Source of the DNA: Turnera subulata
Taxonomy: Eukaryota > Streptophyta > Magnoliopsida > Malpighiales > Passifloraceae
Reading direction: 5' to 3'
NCBI GenBank assembly: GCA_028386065.3
Contig: JAKUCV010006825.1
Coordinates: 251,873 to 315,872 of the forward strand
Length of the DNA: 64,000 nt
Under the pieces are notes generated by a model, which was not told where the DNA came from, made no database searches, and saw only the letters and a program-made list of their open reading frames with translations. Numbering within the stretch: position 1 is the stretch's first letter; every line of letters starts with the position of its first letter. This document shows, one piece after another, positions 21,239 through 32,959 of the stretch. The translations under genes were made by a program, and so were the position numbers.

Positions 21239-24200
21239 TGAAATGCCCACACCTCCAATTACCCGACATATAGTAATTACTGAATAACAGTGCCGACACG
21301 AGGCATAAACAATGAATATGTATATTAGAGAAACTGGCCCAACGGCCCAATGTCAAATACACGTCACCTGTTCTCGGGGACATCAACAATAGCACAGCGG
21401 AAGCAGTTACTAACTTAGAGTCAAGATATGCAAAGCCCAATGATACCTAATGGATCCGAGTCTTGTCCGAGGATATGCCGCAGCTTGACCGGTGCGAACC
21501 TGTACTGAGAACAAAACAATCTATGTGACCGAGTCACGTAGGCGAGGGGTTAGTCCAAAGTGCTCACCGGGTAAAATCCACAAGTAAATATAAATATACG
21601 GGCAACCAATAATAACCAAGCCACAAGCAATAACTCAATAGCAAACAACAACAGAAGGTGCTCACTAGACTCCAGATAGTTCTCGATTTTGTCCTAGACA
21701 CGCTAATCCAATTTTATTGGTAGGGCCCCTATCACTAGTTAAATGTTGGCATTCGCCAGGTAGCCAATCTAGCTAGACCCAGGGTACTCCCCGTAAATCA
21801 TAATCATAAATCAAAGCTGGCACAGTCTGGGAGCAGACCCCAAGCACATCTCTGTGCAAATAATAACAACTCGGTACAGTCTGGGAGCAGATGCCAAGCA
21901 CATCTCCCCTGTACCAACACTGGACTACCATCAGGCTATTCCAACATCTAACCGTGATACAAACGTCTAAGTGAGTCCGTTATTATTATTATTATCTTCT
22001 TGACACAATACCGATGCTAATCTCTTATCACCTTTTCCGAGCAGGCTCCCGGCCTCTCCGCTCGTAATCAAAAATCAAACCATTATCACAAGCCAGTACC
22101 CAACTCTCACTTGTCTCAACAACAACAACAATAATAAATTCAACAGTAGCAATGACAACAATAATCAATTCAATCCAATGCACAACAAACCATTCACAGC
22201 CACAAAGTAGTATCATACCAGCAGATACAACTCACAACAGTAACTTGGTATTACGGGCATCATATCGGTATTTACTTATCCTCACCTGGTATTCCTTGGA
22301 AGCTGATCTTTGATTAAGCCACGATATCCCTATATTTATAACAACAATAATCACTTACGATGCACAAACAAATATGATCATGCATGATGCCGGTTTTAGG
22401 AATTATTATACGACTTATCTTATACCAAGTCTAATTTTTATTATTTCTATAATTTTCTTTAATATAAGATTAGCCTCTTTAATTGATACACCAATTATAC
22501 TTAATTTCAAATTAAATTCGAAACCGAACTTCCAAGCCGATATCCCGGCCCTTTAGTCGCTCGTGGTACGTACATTCATTAAGTAAACCTTATATAGCCA
22601 TATATTTATAGAATTATATCCGTTTAATAAATCGAGTGATGGTCCAATATTATTTTTGCCATATAACATGATAGAAGTATAACCATATATATATAGCGAA
22701 TACTATTTAAATCTAAATGTAATAGGATAATTATATGTGTCTTAGGCCTTTTATCTTAATTATCCCGAGTAAAGCATAAATTCGATAAACTAGAAAAATA
22801 GACAATACCATGGGCCTTCTTTTGTAGCCCAATCGGAAAAGCAAATTAAAAGCATAATTAAAAGGCATAAATTGAATTATGAAATTAAAGCATAAATTGA
22901 TATTAGATTAATTGAATTAATAGCTCGTCTATTAACGTCATGATAAAATTCCGGGTCCATTAATGTTCATGAATAGTCCAAAGGGTGATAATTACCCAAA
23001 GTCCAAGTCCGGGTTCACTGGAAAATACCCGAGACTTCGCCGGAGTAAACCCGAGGCTGCCGGATTCCGGCCAGCACTGTTCCCGCAGTGACTGCTCACA
23101 GCAGTCCATGGTAGTCCTCAGCTAATGTTCACTGTTCGTCCCAGCACCAGCTCCGCACGTCCATGCCATTCACCCGGCAACCAACGTTATCACCATTGCC
23201 ATTGCAACCTCCTGGTGGCCGGAGCACCACCAAACCACAGCGTCCAACACCCAAAACAACGCCACCCACAGCCACAGTAACACCATCAACGTCTTCTCCA
23301 CCCGCATTCACCATAGCACAAACCCACAACAACCAATTGAACTCAATTAAACGCGACACAAACATCAAAATCAACTGACAAACCAATTAATCCGTCGAGC
23401 GAAGGCAAAGGGGTTTGGGGTTTCTTACCATTGAACCCGCTGACGGCGACAGCGGCGCGAGTTTGCAGGGAGCGACGGTGACTGAACAGAAGAAGGGTAC
23501 GGAGGCGACCTGCGGTTTCGCCCCTCTGCTCGATGGCGGCTTCAACGGCGGCGGTTGTGTGAGGCAGCGCTTTCCTTGCCTCAGTGGTGATGAGCTCGAC
23601 TCGTCCATGGCGGCGGTCGCGAGCAGATGCCGGGAGAAGAGAAGGGTGCGGCGGTGGACTGAGGAGGAAAGGAGAAGAGGCGGGGCTGCGAGGGAAGGAG
23701 TAAGAGGGTGGAGGGTGGCGACAGAGGCGACAGAGGAGAGGGAGAGAGGGTGATGGTGGGGTTGGCGCAGTGAGGAGGCGATTTAAAGCGGATGAAGAGA
23801 GGAAGAGGACAAGCACAGGGAGGAGAAGAAAATATCCAGTAGAGAGAAGTGATTGGGAAGGAGAAGGAATCGGGGAAGAAAAGTGAAAGAGAAGGAGAAG
23901 GAAAGAGTGAAGAAGAAGAAGAAGAAAAGGAAAAGTGGGGAAGAAGGAGAAGAAAAGAAAAATCGGGAGAAGGAAAGAAAAGAAAAGAAGAAAAGAAAAA
24001 GAAAATAGAGAAAAAAGAAAAAGGGGATAAAGACAACAGAAGATGGTCCGGGAGAGAGAAAAATTACGGCTCGGGTATCGGCAGCATTATTGGTCCAATA
24101 AAAGACCAAAATATCCTCACGTTCGTTCTTTAGTCCGTTTACGTCACAAGGGCGTTTTTGTCTTTCCGAAATTCGTCCCGGTTCCGAAAACACAACTTAG

Positions 24201-24499
24201 GCTAAAAAATCCAATTAATTCTTCTGAGCGTCGTACAAGTCTCAGAATTGCAAACCGAGGCTCGGTAAGCGGTATAAAATTCCCGGTAACCTGAGATAAC
24301 TCTCGGAATTAAATTCCGAGGCTCGGAACACGGCAGAGAACAATCCAGAACGTCACGTTTTATCGAAAATCGGATTCGAGGTTAGATTACTCTCGGTAGG
24401 ATTCTCGGATAATTCTTGTTTAACGGTAAAACTTTATTATCCACTGTAAAGGTCAAACGACTCGGTAAAATTTACAAACATTTTACCCGGGTCGTTACA
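21239..24499 (-). repeat. 5' LTR of the non-autonomous element
   Basis: A 3261-bp partner of 15490-18779, differing by scattered substitutions and small indels (for example a shortened CATCTCTGTGC hairpin arm near 21850). Its end abuts the primer site at 21224-21235. Similarity of the two LTRs indicates a fairly recent insertion relative to element A; an age needs a proper alignment. Confidence 0.9.
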
Positions 24500-24741
24500 G
24501 GGATGGAGAAGAACAAATTTATCTTGGTGATTCCTGAACTGCAATAGTTCGAGGGAAAGGAAAGATTCTTCTCAAGCTCACTTCTGGCATGACTCTGGCT
24601 CTCAACAACGTGCTGCTTGTGCCCAAAATTCGGGCCAACCTGGTCTCTGTGTCCCTTTTGGGAAAGGTGGGGGTGAAGGTGTCATTTGAGTCTGACAAGA
24701 TCATAATGACCAAGAACAAAATCTTTGTGGGTAAGGGCTAT
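24500..24741 (+). pseudogene. Copia protease continuation
   Basis: This resumes the protein interrupted at 15489. After the second GGGAT copy it reads GDGEEQIYLGDS, then with a one-base frame change GKGKILLKLTSGMTLALNNVLLVPKIRANLVSVSLL and VKVSFESDKIIMTKN. It is the protease C-terminus and the region before the pre-integrase domain of Copia elements. The coding sequence ends near 24741 (GKGY) and no integrase or RT of this element follows, even beyond the LINE at 24828-30257. The element is therefore truncated. Confidence 0.82.
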
Positions 24742-25026
24742 TGTAACCAAGGATAAACCTTAAATCAATTTTTTTTAACCTTAAATCAATTCTTTGTTAA
24801 ATCAATCTGGGCCAAAAATTATAAACCATATCTGCATATGCTAAAACGTTGAGATTATCGAGAGCCTCTCTCTCTAGCTTTCTCTCTCTAAAATTTTCCA
24901 TGAAAATTCAGTTCCTTCAACGTCTTTTCTTGGCAAATTTATCGCGATTAAGCTCTCGTCTCTTTCACTTCTATTGATTTGTTCCAACCTGTTGATCCAT
25001 TCTGTTGATCGCTTCATCTTTTCTCC

Positions 25027-26478
25027 ATGGATTCTCCAGTCTATGATGTCGACGGGAAAGCCTGCACGAAATCATCTCCTGTCATTGATTTGGGAAATTG
25101 GCTTTGCCTAACCCTAAATCGCAAGCTGGATTAAAATCGCATGGAAAATTGGTGGTTTCTGTTCCAGCTCCGATTTCTTTTGCTCCGGTGTTCATGGCGT
25201 CTTCTTCTGATCCAGTTTCATCCTTGGGCTTGGGTGATCCTGCTAAAAATTTCTCTGCTCCTCATGTGCCAATTTTGGCAACTACAGATTCGGGTACTGC
25301 TCCTGCAGTCTCTGCTTCGGCAACTGCTCCTAACACTTCCTGGGCTAAGGTAGCATCCCGCAATCCTATTAAGCCTCAGCCTCTAAAGTTTGTTGAGCCT
25401 ATATTCACAGATGATAATTCTACTATTTCTATTCCTTTTGAGTTGATTGCCATTGGTCGTGAAAAGTATTCTTTATGCTTGATTGGTCAATTTCTGGGAT
25501 CTATGCCAAAAATGGGGTTAATCCATGCTGTCTTTAATAAACTTTGGGGTCGAGAAGGTGAAAGGATTGCTTCTGATTAAATTTCCAAATGAACTTGCTT
25601 ATTCGCGGGCCTTATACCGTGGACCTTGGCATGTGAGTGGCATTCCATTAGTTCTCTGGCCTTGGAGCTCTACTTTACAGAAGGTGGATTCTTCTTCTGC
25701 TATATTTCCTGTTTGGGTTCAAATGCAAAACGTACCTCTGGAATTACTGACGCATGATGGACTTAGCTACTTAGCCAGTGCTATTGGCAAGCCACTCCAT
25801 GCAGATCAAGACTCTTCCCAACTTTTCCGAAGTGATTGTGCAAAGGTTAGCATTGAAGTTGACTTCTCTAAACCCTTGAAGAATGAGACAGTTGTGGACA
25901 AACATGGTGAGAAAGTTACTATTCCACTCTCTTATTCTTGGAAGCCTCAACATTGTAGCAATTGTAAGGGATGGGGACATCATGAACTCACCTGCAAATC
26001 TAAAAAGATAGTTACTAAATGGGTTCCGAAAGCAACTCTGTCTGCTGCTGCTGCTGCTCCAGTTGGTATGTGTTGTACCAATACATCTCCATATATTGCT
26101 TCTAAGATTGAATCTTCTACTGCTCCTACTAACATGCCTGCTATTCCTGCTGAATCTACCACTATCACTGCAACTGCCATACCCTCTCTTTGCCATAGCA
26201 ATCTAGTTAGCATTCCTCTAAATCCCACTAGTTCATCTACTCCCTCTATTCCTTCTTCAAAGGAGGTACCCCCCAGTGTCTCTAACTCACCTCAACAAGT
26301 GCAACTTGATGTCCCTATTGTCAAATCTAAAAAAGTTCGTGCTGCTTCTGCTGGTGTGGAAGTGCTAGTTCAGCAAGTGATCAAGGGGCAAAAAAGTAGG
26401 CGTGGAAGAGGTTCTAAACCCCAGCCTCCTGCAGTCTCTCTCAATGAGAGCCCTGTCTCTCTTGTCCTACCTACTTAA
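25027..26478 (+). pseudogene. LINE ORF1 (DUF4283 plus CCHC zinc knuckle), frameshifted
   Basis: A plausible start is the ATG at 25027 (MDSPVYDVDGKACTK). Small frame changes occur near 25100 and 25560, so the protein is split over 25098-25580 and 25525-26478. The DUF4283 region reads YSLCLIGQFLGSMPKMGLIHAVF, then in the next frame VKGLLLIKFPNELAYSRALYRGPWHV. The knuckle is CSNCKGWGHHELTC (about 25952-25993). A low-complexity Ser/Thr/Pro tail follows. The family product is the RNA-binding chaperone of plant L1 LINEs. The stop TAA overlaps the ORF2 ATG as TAATG (26476-26480). Confidence 0.85.
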
Positions 26479-29400
26479 TGAAATGGCTTACATGGAATGT
26501 AAGGGGTCTAAATGACCCTTCCAAGCAAAAAGAAGTTTTTAGTCGTATTAATCACAGCTCAGCTGATCTCATTTGCTTAATCGAAACCAAAGTTCAGCAG
26601 CAACATACTCAAGAAATCCAGAAAAAATTCCTTCCTCAATGGAATTCTGATACTAACCATTTGCATGCTCGTTTAGGGCGCATTTGGCTATTCTGGACAA
26701 ACAATATTTCTCTCACAGTACTCAATTCTTCAGCGCAAGTAATGCATTGTTCTATCAATTGCACAAGTGACCAATCCAGCTGCTTTGCTTCATTCATATA
26801 TGGTTCAAATTCTGCTTCCGAGAGGTCAGCAATACTTTATCCTAGTATATCTCAATTTGCATCTGTTGTGGGCAGTCAACCATGGTGCCTCTTAGGTGAT
26901 TTTAATGTGGTTCGCACAACAGCTGAATCTAGCACTTCAATCTCTCATTTATCTACTGAGATTACACATTTCAATAATTGTTTGAATATCAATGGCCTGC
27001 TTGATCATTCTTTTTCTGGATCTTTCTTCACTTGGACAAATCGATAGCCTGAAAATCCTGTCTTTCGCAAGCTGGACCGTTTTTTAGTCAATGGTGAATG
27101 GTTCAATCTTTTCCCTCACAGTTCTGTTGAGTTTCTTACTCCAGGTGTCTCAGACCATTGTCCCATACTTTTTTCTAGTATTGTTTCCCTTCAATCAGGT
27201 CTGAAACCTTTTAAATTTTGCAACCAATGGATATCACATCCAAAGTTTCTTCCTACTGTCTCCTCTGCCTGGAAAAAGCAAGTCGACGGCTATGCTATGT
27301 TTCAGCTCTGGCAGAAGTTAAAGTATCTTAAATCTGAACTCAAAGAGCTACATGCCACCTTATATGGTGATCTATCCAGGAAAATAACCCTTGCTGAACA
27401 AGAGCTACTTTCAGTTCAAACTCAACTATTTACTGGTAATAGGCAGACCAACTTACTGATTATGGAGCAGGCCTTGATTTCCTCTATTTCTGAGCTTAAA
27501 AATGCTGAAGAGTCTTTCATGAGACAGAAATCCCGTGTTTCTTGGCTTTCTTGTAGGGACTCCAACACCAAATTTTTCCACACCATGATTAAAGTAAGGC
27601 AAGCAAGGAATACAGTCCGAACCCTTATAAGTCCTCAAGGCGTACTACTAAAAAATCCAAGAGACATTGAGGATGCTATTGTACACTTCTATTCTGATCT
27701 CTTAGACAAGAAAAATCCAGAAGTTTCAGCAGGGTCAATTCCTTTCTTTACATCCATCTTACAACATAATGTATCGGATGCGGATTCCCAAATGCTTGTT
27801 GCTGATGTTTCTGCCTCTGAAATTAAAGCTGTTGTATTCTCTTTAAGAGCTAACAAAGCTCCCGGACCTGATGGATACACTGCTGAGTTCTTTCGATCAG
27901 CTTGGTCTATTATTGGTGATGAAGTTACTAGTGCCATCCAGGAATTCTTTGCATCCGGGATGCTGCTTAAAGGTGTGAACTCTACTATCCTTAGCCTTAT
28001 TCCGAAAGTACCTAATGCCCAAAGACTCTCTGAATTTAGACCCATTGCTTGTTGTACTACTCTCTACAAGTGCATATCAAAAATTCTTGCTAATCGCCTT
28101 CAGAGATGTCTTCCTTCAATAATTAGCAACAGCCAAACTGCATTCATTCCGGGTAGGCGCATAGTTGATAATGTTTTACTTGCCCATGAATTGGTACATA
28201 ACTACCACAAGATTAGCTTATCTAGTAGATGCATGATGAAGATAGACTTGATGAAGGCGTTTGATTCCGTTGATTGGGGTTTCCTTCTGAATGTACTCAC
28301 AGCTATGAAATTCCCTCCAAAATTCATCAAATGGCTGAAAGTTTGCTTCACCACTGCAATGTTCTCCATTTCAGTGAATGGTGCTTTATACAGCTACTTT
28401 CAAGGAGGTAAGGGTATGAGGCAAGGTGATCCTCTTTCACCTCACCTCTTTGTCATTTCAATGGAAATCTTGTCTTGTCTCCTTACTAAGGCTGCGGGAA
28501 ATAACTCACTTCCTTACCATCCAAAATGCTCCAAAATCCAACTCACCCATCTATGCTTCGCTGATGACTTGATGGTTTTCTCTAATGGAAGCTTGGAGGC
28601 TACTACTACAATTACTCACATTTTAAAGGAATTCTACATTCTCTCTAGGCTCCGATTTAATCCAGCAAAAAGTGAAGTGTTTATATCTGGAGCATCAAAA
28701 ATTGTCACTTCAGAATTCATTCGCATCTGTGGATTTAAATTAGGTGCATTACTTGTAAGGTATCTTGGAGTTCCATTAATCTCTGGTCGCCTCTCCTATG
28801 CATATTGTCATCCTTTAATTGATAAAATCATGACTCACATAAATTCTTGGAGCTCCAAGTATCTTTCATTTGCTGGAAAACTTCAGCTTGTCATGTCTGT
28901 CTTGTTTAGTATGCAGAGCTATTGGACTGGTATCTTTATTCTGCCAACTAAAGTGATTAAAGAAGTCGAAAGACTCTGTGCTTCCTTTCTCTGGTCAGGG
29001 AACTCTACTTCTGCACGCAAAGCTAAGGTCTCTTGGTCAGATCTTACACTTCCAAAACAGGAAGGAGGACTTGGTTTGAAGAAAATAAAAGAATGGAACC
29101 AAGCTTGTATTGCGGGGCATTTATGGAAACTGCTGCTATGTGCTGGTTCCCTCTAGGTGGCTTGGATCTCCACCTATCTCCTTAAAGGAAGAAGCATCTG
29201 GAGTATTCCTATTCCTATGAATTGTTCTTGGAGTATGAGTAAAATCCTCAAATTACGCACCTTGTTTGCTGCAGCCATCTCTCATTCAATTGGGAATGGG
29301 CAACAATCCTTTGTTTGGTGGGATAATTGGCATCCTCAAGGACCTCTCCTCTCTATTGTTCCTGCCAGGTTAATTCCTAATACTAAAATTCCACTCCAAG

Positions 29401-30149
29401 CAAAGGTTAGGATGCTAATATCTCATAATACCTGGAATTGGCCTACTTCTCGGCTTCCTATTATGTTGCAATTAAAACAATCTGCTGCTGCCTCTATTCT
29501 CCCATCCAATAATGATGATCAGATCCTTTGGAATCTCACACCTTCTGGGAACTATACTGTCAAAAGTGCTTGGAACTTTATCCGCACTAAAAGACCAAGG
29601 GTAACATGGTTTAAGCTTTTATGGTCCATGGGATATATTCCTAAGCACAGTTTTATCTCTTGGTTAGCAATACTTGATCGGCTCGCAACTAGAGTACGGC
29701 TACATCGTTGGGGAGTGATCACTGATGCATCCTGTTTATTCTGCAAGCATTCTGTGGAGTCCAGGGACCATTTATTCTTTGAATGCCCTTACACAACTAG
29801 AATCTGGTCTAAATTCCTTGCTCTTTGCAACACCCACAGGTCTGTATCCTCTTGGTCTTCTGAATTCTCATGGGTTCAAAGCTCCTCACAAAAGAAGAAC
29901 ATTAAATCAATGATATTGCGTATTGGTTGGTGCGCTTGCATATATCACCTTTGGCGGGAGAGGAACAATAGACACTTTAACAATTGTTATCGTTCATCTG
30001 ATGCTGTGTTAGTCGACATATGCTCTGATCTAAAGCTGCGATTTAGTAGCTTAACGAAACTCAAACCCAGGCGCTTATCCATTGAAACGCAGCAACTGTG
30101 TAATTTCTGGTGTACTAAGCTTCCAACCCTTGACTTTGTTTCTGTGTAA
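26478..30149 (+). pseudogene. LINE ORF2: endonuclease, reverse transcriptase, zinc-finger C-terminus
   Basis: One frame of 1223 codons is broken only by TAG at 27045-27047 and at 29154-29156. The endonuclease starts at once (MKWLTWNVRGLNDPSKQ, LICLIETKVQ, LGDFNVVRT). The RT spans about 27840-28950, with NKAPGPDGYTAEFFR, FIPGRRIVDNVLL, KIDLMKAFDSVDW, GMRQGDPLSPHLF and the catalytic FADD (near 28560). A zf-RVT region follows (HSFISWLAILDRLATRVRL, CLFCKHSVESRDHLFFECP). The enzyme nicks DNA and primes reverse transcription of its RNA at the target. Both stops look like single C-to-T/G-to-A changes. Confidence 0.9.
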
Positions 30150-30257
30150 TAGCTTTCTGTTATTCTTAGGCTCCTAGCCTTTCAGTTGTATATATTGTTA
30201 GGGACTTCCCTAACCAAGTTTAAGCAATGAGATTGATTCAATTCTCAAAAAAAAAAA

Positions 30258-31900
30258 TTATAAACCTTAAATCAATTTTTTTAACCTGCTAAGTTAAAAA
30301 AATACACAGTTCTAATTAACCACAATTATATAACAGTACCCTACTTTTACTCCTAAATTCTTTCCCTTAATTTTTATGTGATCTTTAAAACGTTACTTAT
30401 TTTTAGTGTAATAATGATTATAATAAAATCAAAATTAAACAAATTATTTTACTGTTTTCTATAATTTTATAGAAACGTAAGAAAATTTCAAATTAATTAT
30501 TTAAAAATAGGAAACTGATAAAAAAACATTAAAAATCAAATTTACAACCTAAACCCACCGGCCTCATTATTTTACAATCAATTTTACAACATAAAAAAAC
30601 ATTACAAATAAAAAAACTCCTCTCCCATTTTTTTTCTCTCCTCTCTCGCCTGACAACTCGCCACTGCCCCTGTCCTAGACGTTGCCGCCTCGTTTCCCTT
30701 CTCCACATAGTAGTCATCGTTAGTGTAATGGAAGATGAGGCGTCGGAGGGTCTGCTACCCGTGCGTGTCTGGGGCGCGACGAGGAGAGCACGCCGTCGCC
30801 TACTGCTCGGTCCGACCTTTTCTCTCTTCCCCCTCCACTTTTCCTCCTCTATTGTTCTTCTTTTCTTGTGGTTGTTTGGGACTAACCCAATCGGATTTTT
30901 GACTTTGTTGTATTGTAGTGTCAGATCTGGTGGTGTCGATGTTGGGTGTTGACGGTGGCGGGCTGTTGTGTTCCGGGTTGCGGATTGAGCAGATTTGGAG
31001 ATCGGGATTTGATGCCTGCAGTGGTGGTGGACAGCGGCGGCGAGGCAGCCTCTAGGTGGGGGAACGTTGCCGGTGCCGTGCCGTGTCTTCTGGCTACTGC
31101 AACCGGACCCGTGGCTAGTGGTGGCCGGTGCGATGGTGCAGGGGAAAGGAGGGGACAGTTGTGAAGTTTATTTTTCTTCAATTTGTTTTTTTTTTTGATT
31201 GAAAGGTGGATGATGGGAGGGAGTTGATGGGAGATTTGGTGGATTTAGAGGAGGAGGAGGGGAGGCGGAGGAGGAGGAAGAGGAGATGGGAAGGCGCGGG
31301 TTTGGAAGAAGAGGGTGGGTGTTTCTTTTTCTTTTTCTGTGTTCAATTATTCTGGTTGTTTTAATTGGAATGATTTAGGGAGAAATTTTTTCAATTTTTA
31401 TATGGAGACGTGCTTGTTATCTTTATTATCTTTCCAATTTGTAAAAATAATTTATATATAGAAACAAAATAACAAGAGTGAGAATTATATGATATTCTAA
31501 ACGAAAATGAAAAAATAAGTTAATCATGATTTTGGGTAATTTGTAAAAATAATTTATATATATATATATAGAAAGAAATTAATTGGAGTTAGAATTACAA
31601 GATATTCTTCCGACAAAAAAAAAAGAATTACAAGATATTCTAAACGCAAAAGAAAAGATAGGTTAATCCATGATTTCCGGTAATAGTATACTAATGATTC
31701 TTTACTAAATTAGTGGATATTTATAATAAGATTAGTATTTAATCTGGGTAATAAAAATATCAATCATTATTTACAAAATTAGTGGACACTAGTAATGAAA
31801 TTAAAATTTAATAAATGAAATGGGGTAATAAGTATAGCATTCATTCTTTATAATTTTTTTTTTGTCGAATTGTTTATAAAATTAGTGGACAGATATTAAT
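30258..31900. other. Intergenic, no gene recognised
   Basis: AT-rich flanks surround a GC-rich patch (about 30640-31330), whose short open frames on both strands look compositional. A ~26-bp sequence (TTGTAAAAATAATTTATATA and following) is repeated near 31438 and 31541. Nothing here could be assigned to a family. Confidence 0.4.
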
Positions 31901-32015
31901 GGAATAACATGTAACGGATTTTTAGGGATGTTGTTGGGCCATAATTCCTTGGTTAAACCGGGATAGAATCGGGTGGGAATTGGTGGGCCTCACGTTTGAC
32001 ATGTGGATAAAAAAG

Positions 32016-32044
32016 CGACGTCGTTTCATAGCGAAACGACGTCG
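32016..32044. repeat. Inverted repeat of the AAACGACGTCGTTT palindrome
   Basis: CGACGTCGTTTC (32016-32027) and GAAACGACGTCG (32033-32044) form a perfect 12-bp stem with 5-nt loop ATAGC. Each arm is itself nearly palindromic around GACGTC. The surrounding 31920-32220 looks like a decayed DNA-transposon or MITE tail; no target duplication was found. Confidence 0.6.
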
Positions 32045-32486
32045 TTTTGAGCAACGGGCAGCTGCCCAATTTCGTGGCAGCATCCACGTCAGCACATGCC
32101 CCGCCCGAGACCCGTGACTGAACTGCCCGTGAAAATTCCAGGTATATAAATGTCTCGACAAAAATTTTAGGTACATGATTGTCTCAAACTAAAAAGTGTG
32201 GATACCAATTGTACCAAAACCTTAAGCGTTCAACCTTAAACAGATCAAAACCAGGAAAAAAGAATGTGTAACATACATAGATGGTCCAAGCTAACTCTAC
32301 AAAACAGTCCAACTCCAACAAAGGATGGACCTTAAAGGAGATGGTTTTGACTTCACAAACCATCGGCCCGATACTTTTCTACAACCTAGGCCACCAATCT
32401 CTAGACACCATCAGGCCCGTTTCAGTTTAGCTTTCAAAATCAACCCATCTCAAAAAATAATTAAATTCAAATCAAAAGCGGCGTTT

Positions 32487-32917
32487 TTTTTTTTTTCGAA
32501 ATCGGGATGTATTAGATACGTTAGAAATTACAAAAGCAAAATACAAGGCATTCAGCCCATGTGTTCACAGTCCTCCATCAAAAGAGAGTTAACAAAATTT
32601 GGAGGAGAGTGAAAAATTGATAGCCCCTGACAAAAATTATGGGCTATGTATACAATATTTCGCGCTACTCTGTTGGCCTCTCTATCAACAAAAAAAATTG
32701 ACCAAAACTTATGGGCCTTCAAGATGGTTCTGATCTCTACAACAAGCTCTGCTATTTCTCCTTCACATTCTCTGTCTTCCAAAATCCAGCCTATTGTAGC
32801 TTGTGCAGTGGACTCCACCAGCAATAGTTGGATGTCCATAAGCAGAGCAAAACGTAGGCCATGCCAAATAGCTACCACTTCAGCCTTAAATTGAGAACAA
32901 GCAAGTATATTCCACAT
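32487..32917 (-). pseudogene. 5'-truncated LINE: RNase H domain and poly-A tail
   Basis: On the minus strand this reads ACSQFKAEVVAIWHGLRFAL, LLLVESTAQATIGWIL, ELVVEIRTILKAHKFWSIFFVDREANRVARNI. That is the plant LINE-type RNase H (RVT_3) with its AE, ES and EANRVA motifs. The 3' end runs into a poly-A (T run on the plus strand at about 32487-32499). It is an old insertion; no clear duplication was found. Confidence 0.75.
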
Positions 32918-32959
32918 AAAACCGCTAATTCATAAACCAAATTCATTCTAACACACGCC

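Larger units (their letters stand above)
15490..24499 (-). mobile_element. Complete non-autonomous Ty3-type LTR element (LARD-like) carrying three small genes
   Basis: Two long near-identical LTRs (15490-18779 and 21239-24499) flank only 2459 bp of internal DNA. The duplication GGGAT at 15485-15489 and 24500-24504 proves a single insertion into the Copia protease. Read on the minus strand, the primer site TGGTAGCGGAGC (21224-21235) follows the 5' LTR, and an AAGGAGGGTAGAC polypurine tract precedes the 3' LTR. Both match element A, so a Tekay-type element probably mobilised it. The interior has no gag, protease, RT or integrase. It holds an unrecognised basic protein gene (18968-19366 plus), a GRF zinc-finger gene (19594-19968 minus) and an unrecognised gene fused to an endonuclease-like start (20340-21022 plus). 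Confidence 0.9.
24828..30257 (+). mobile_element. Near full-length L1-type LINE
   Basis: The element has two open frames and an 11-base poly-A (30247-30257), flanked by ATTATAAACC-type duplications (24814-24827, and from inside the poly-A to 30266). The 5' region is pyrimidine-rich (CTCTCTCTCTAGC near 24870). ORF1 carries DUF4283 and a CCHC knuckle; ORF2 carries endonuclease, RT and a zinc-finger C-terminus. Damage is light: one frameshift in ORF1 and two TAG stops in ORF2. Confidence 0.9.

Noticed and set aside
15490..24499. Endogenous pararetrovirus
   Set aside because: No movement, coat or RT domain is present; LTRs, primer site, polypurine tract and a 5-bp duplication show an LTR retrotransposon.
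25141..25353. Leucine-rich 70-residue frame
   Set aside because: Shadow of LINE ORF1 in another frame.
30529..31181. GC-rich frames that might be a host exon
   Set aside because: Frames exist on both strands, are short, lack splice context and show no recognisable domain.
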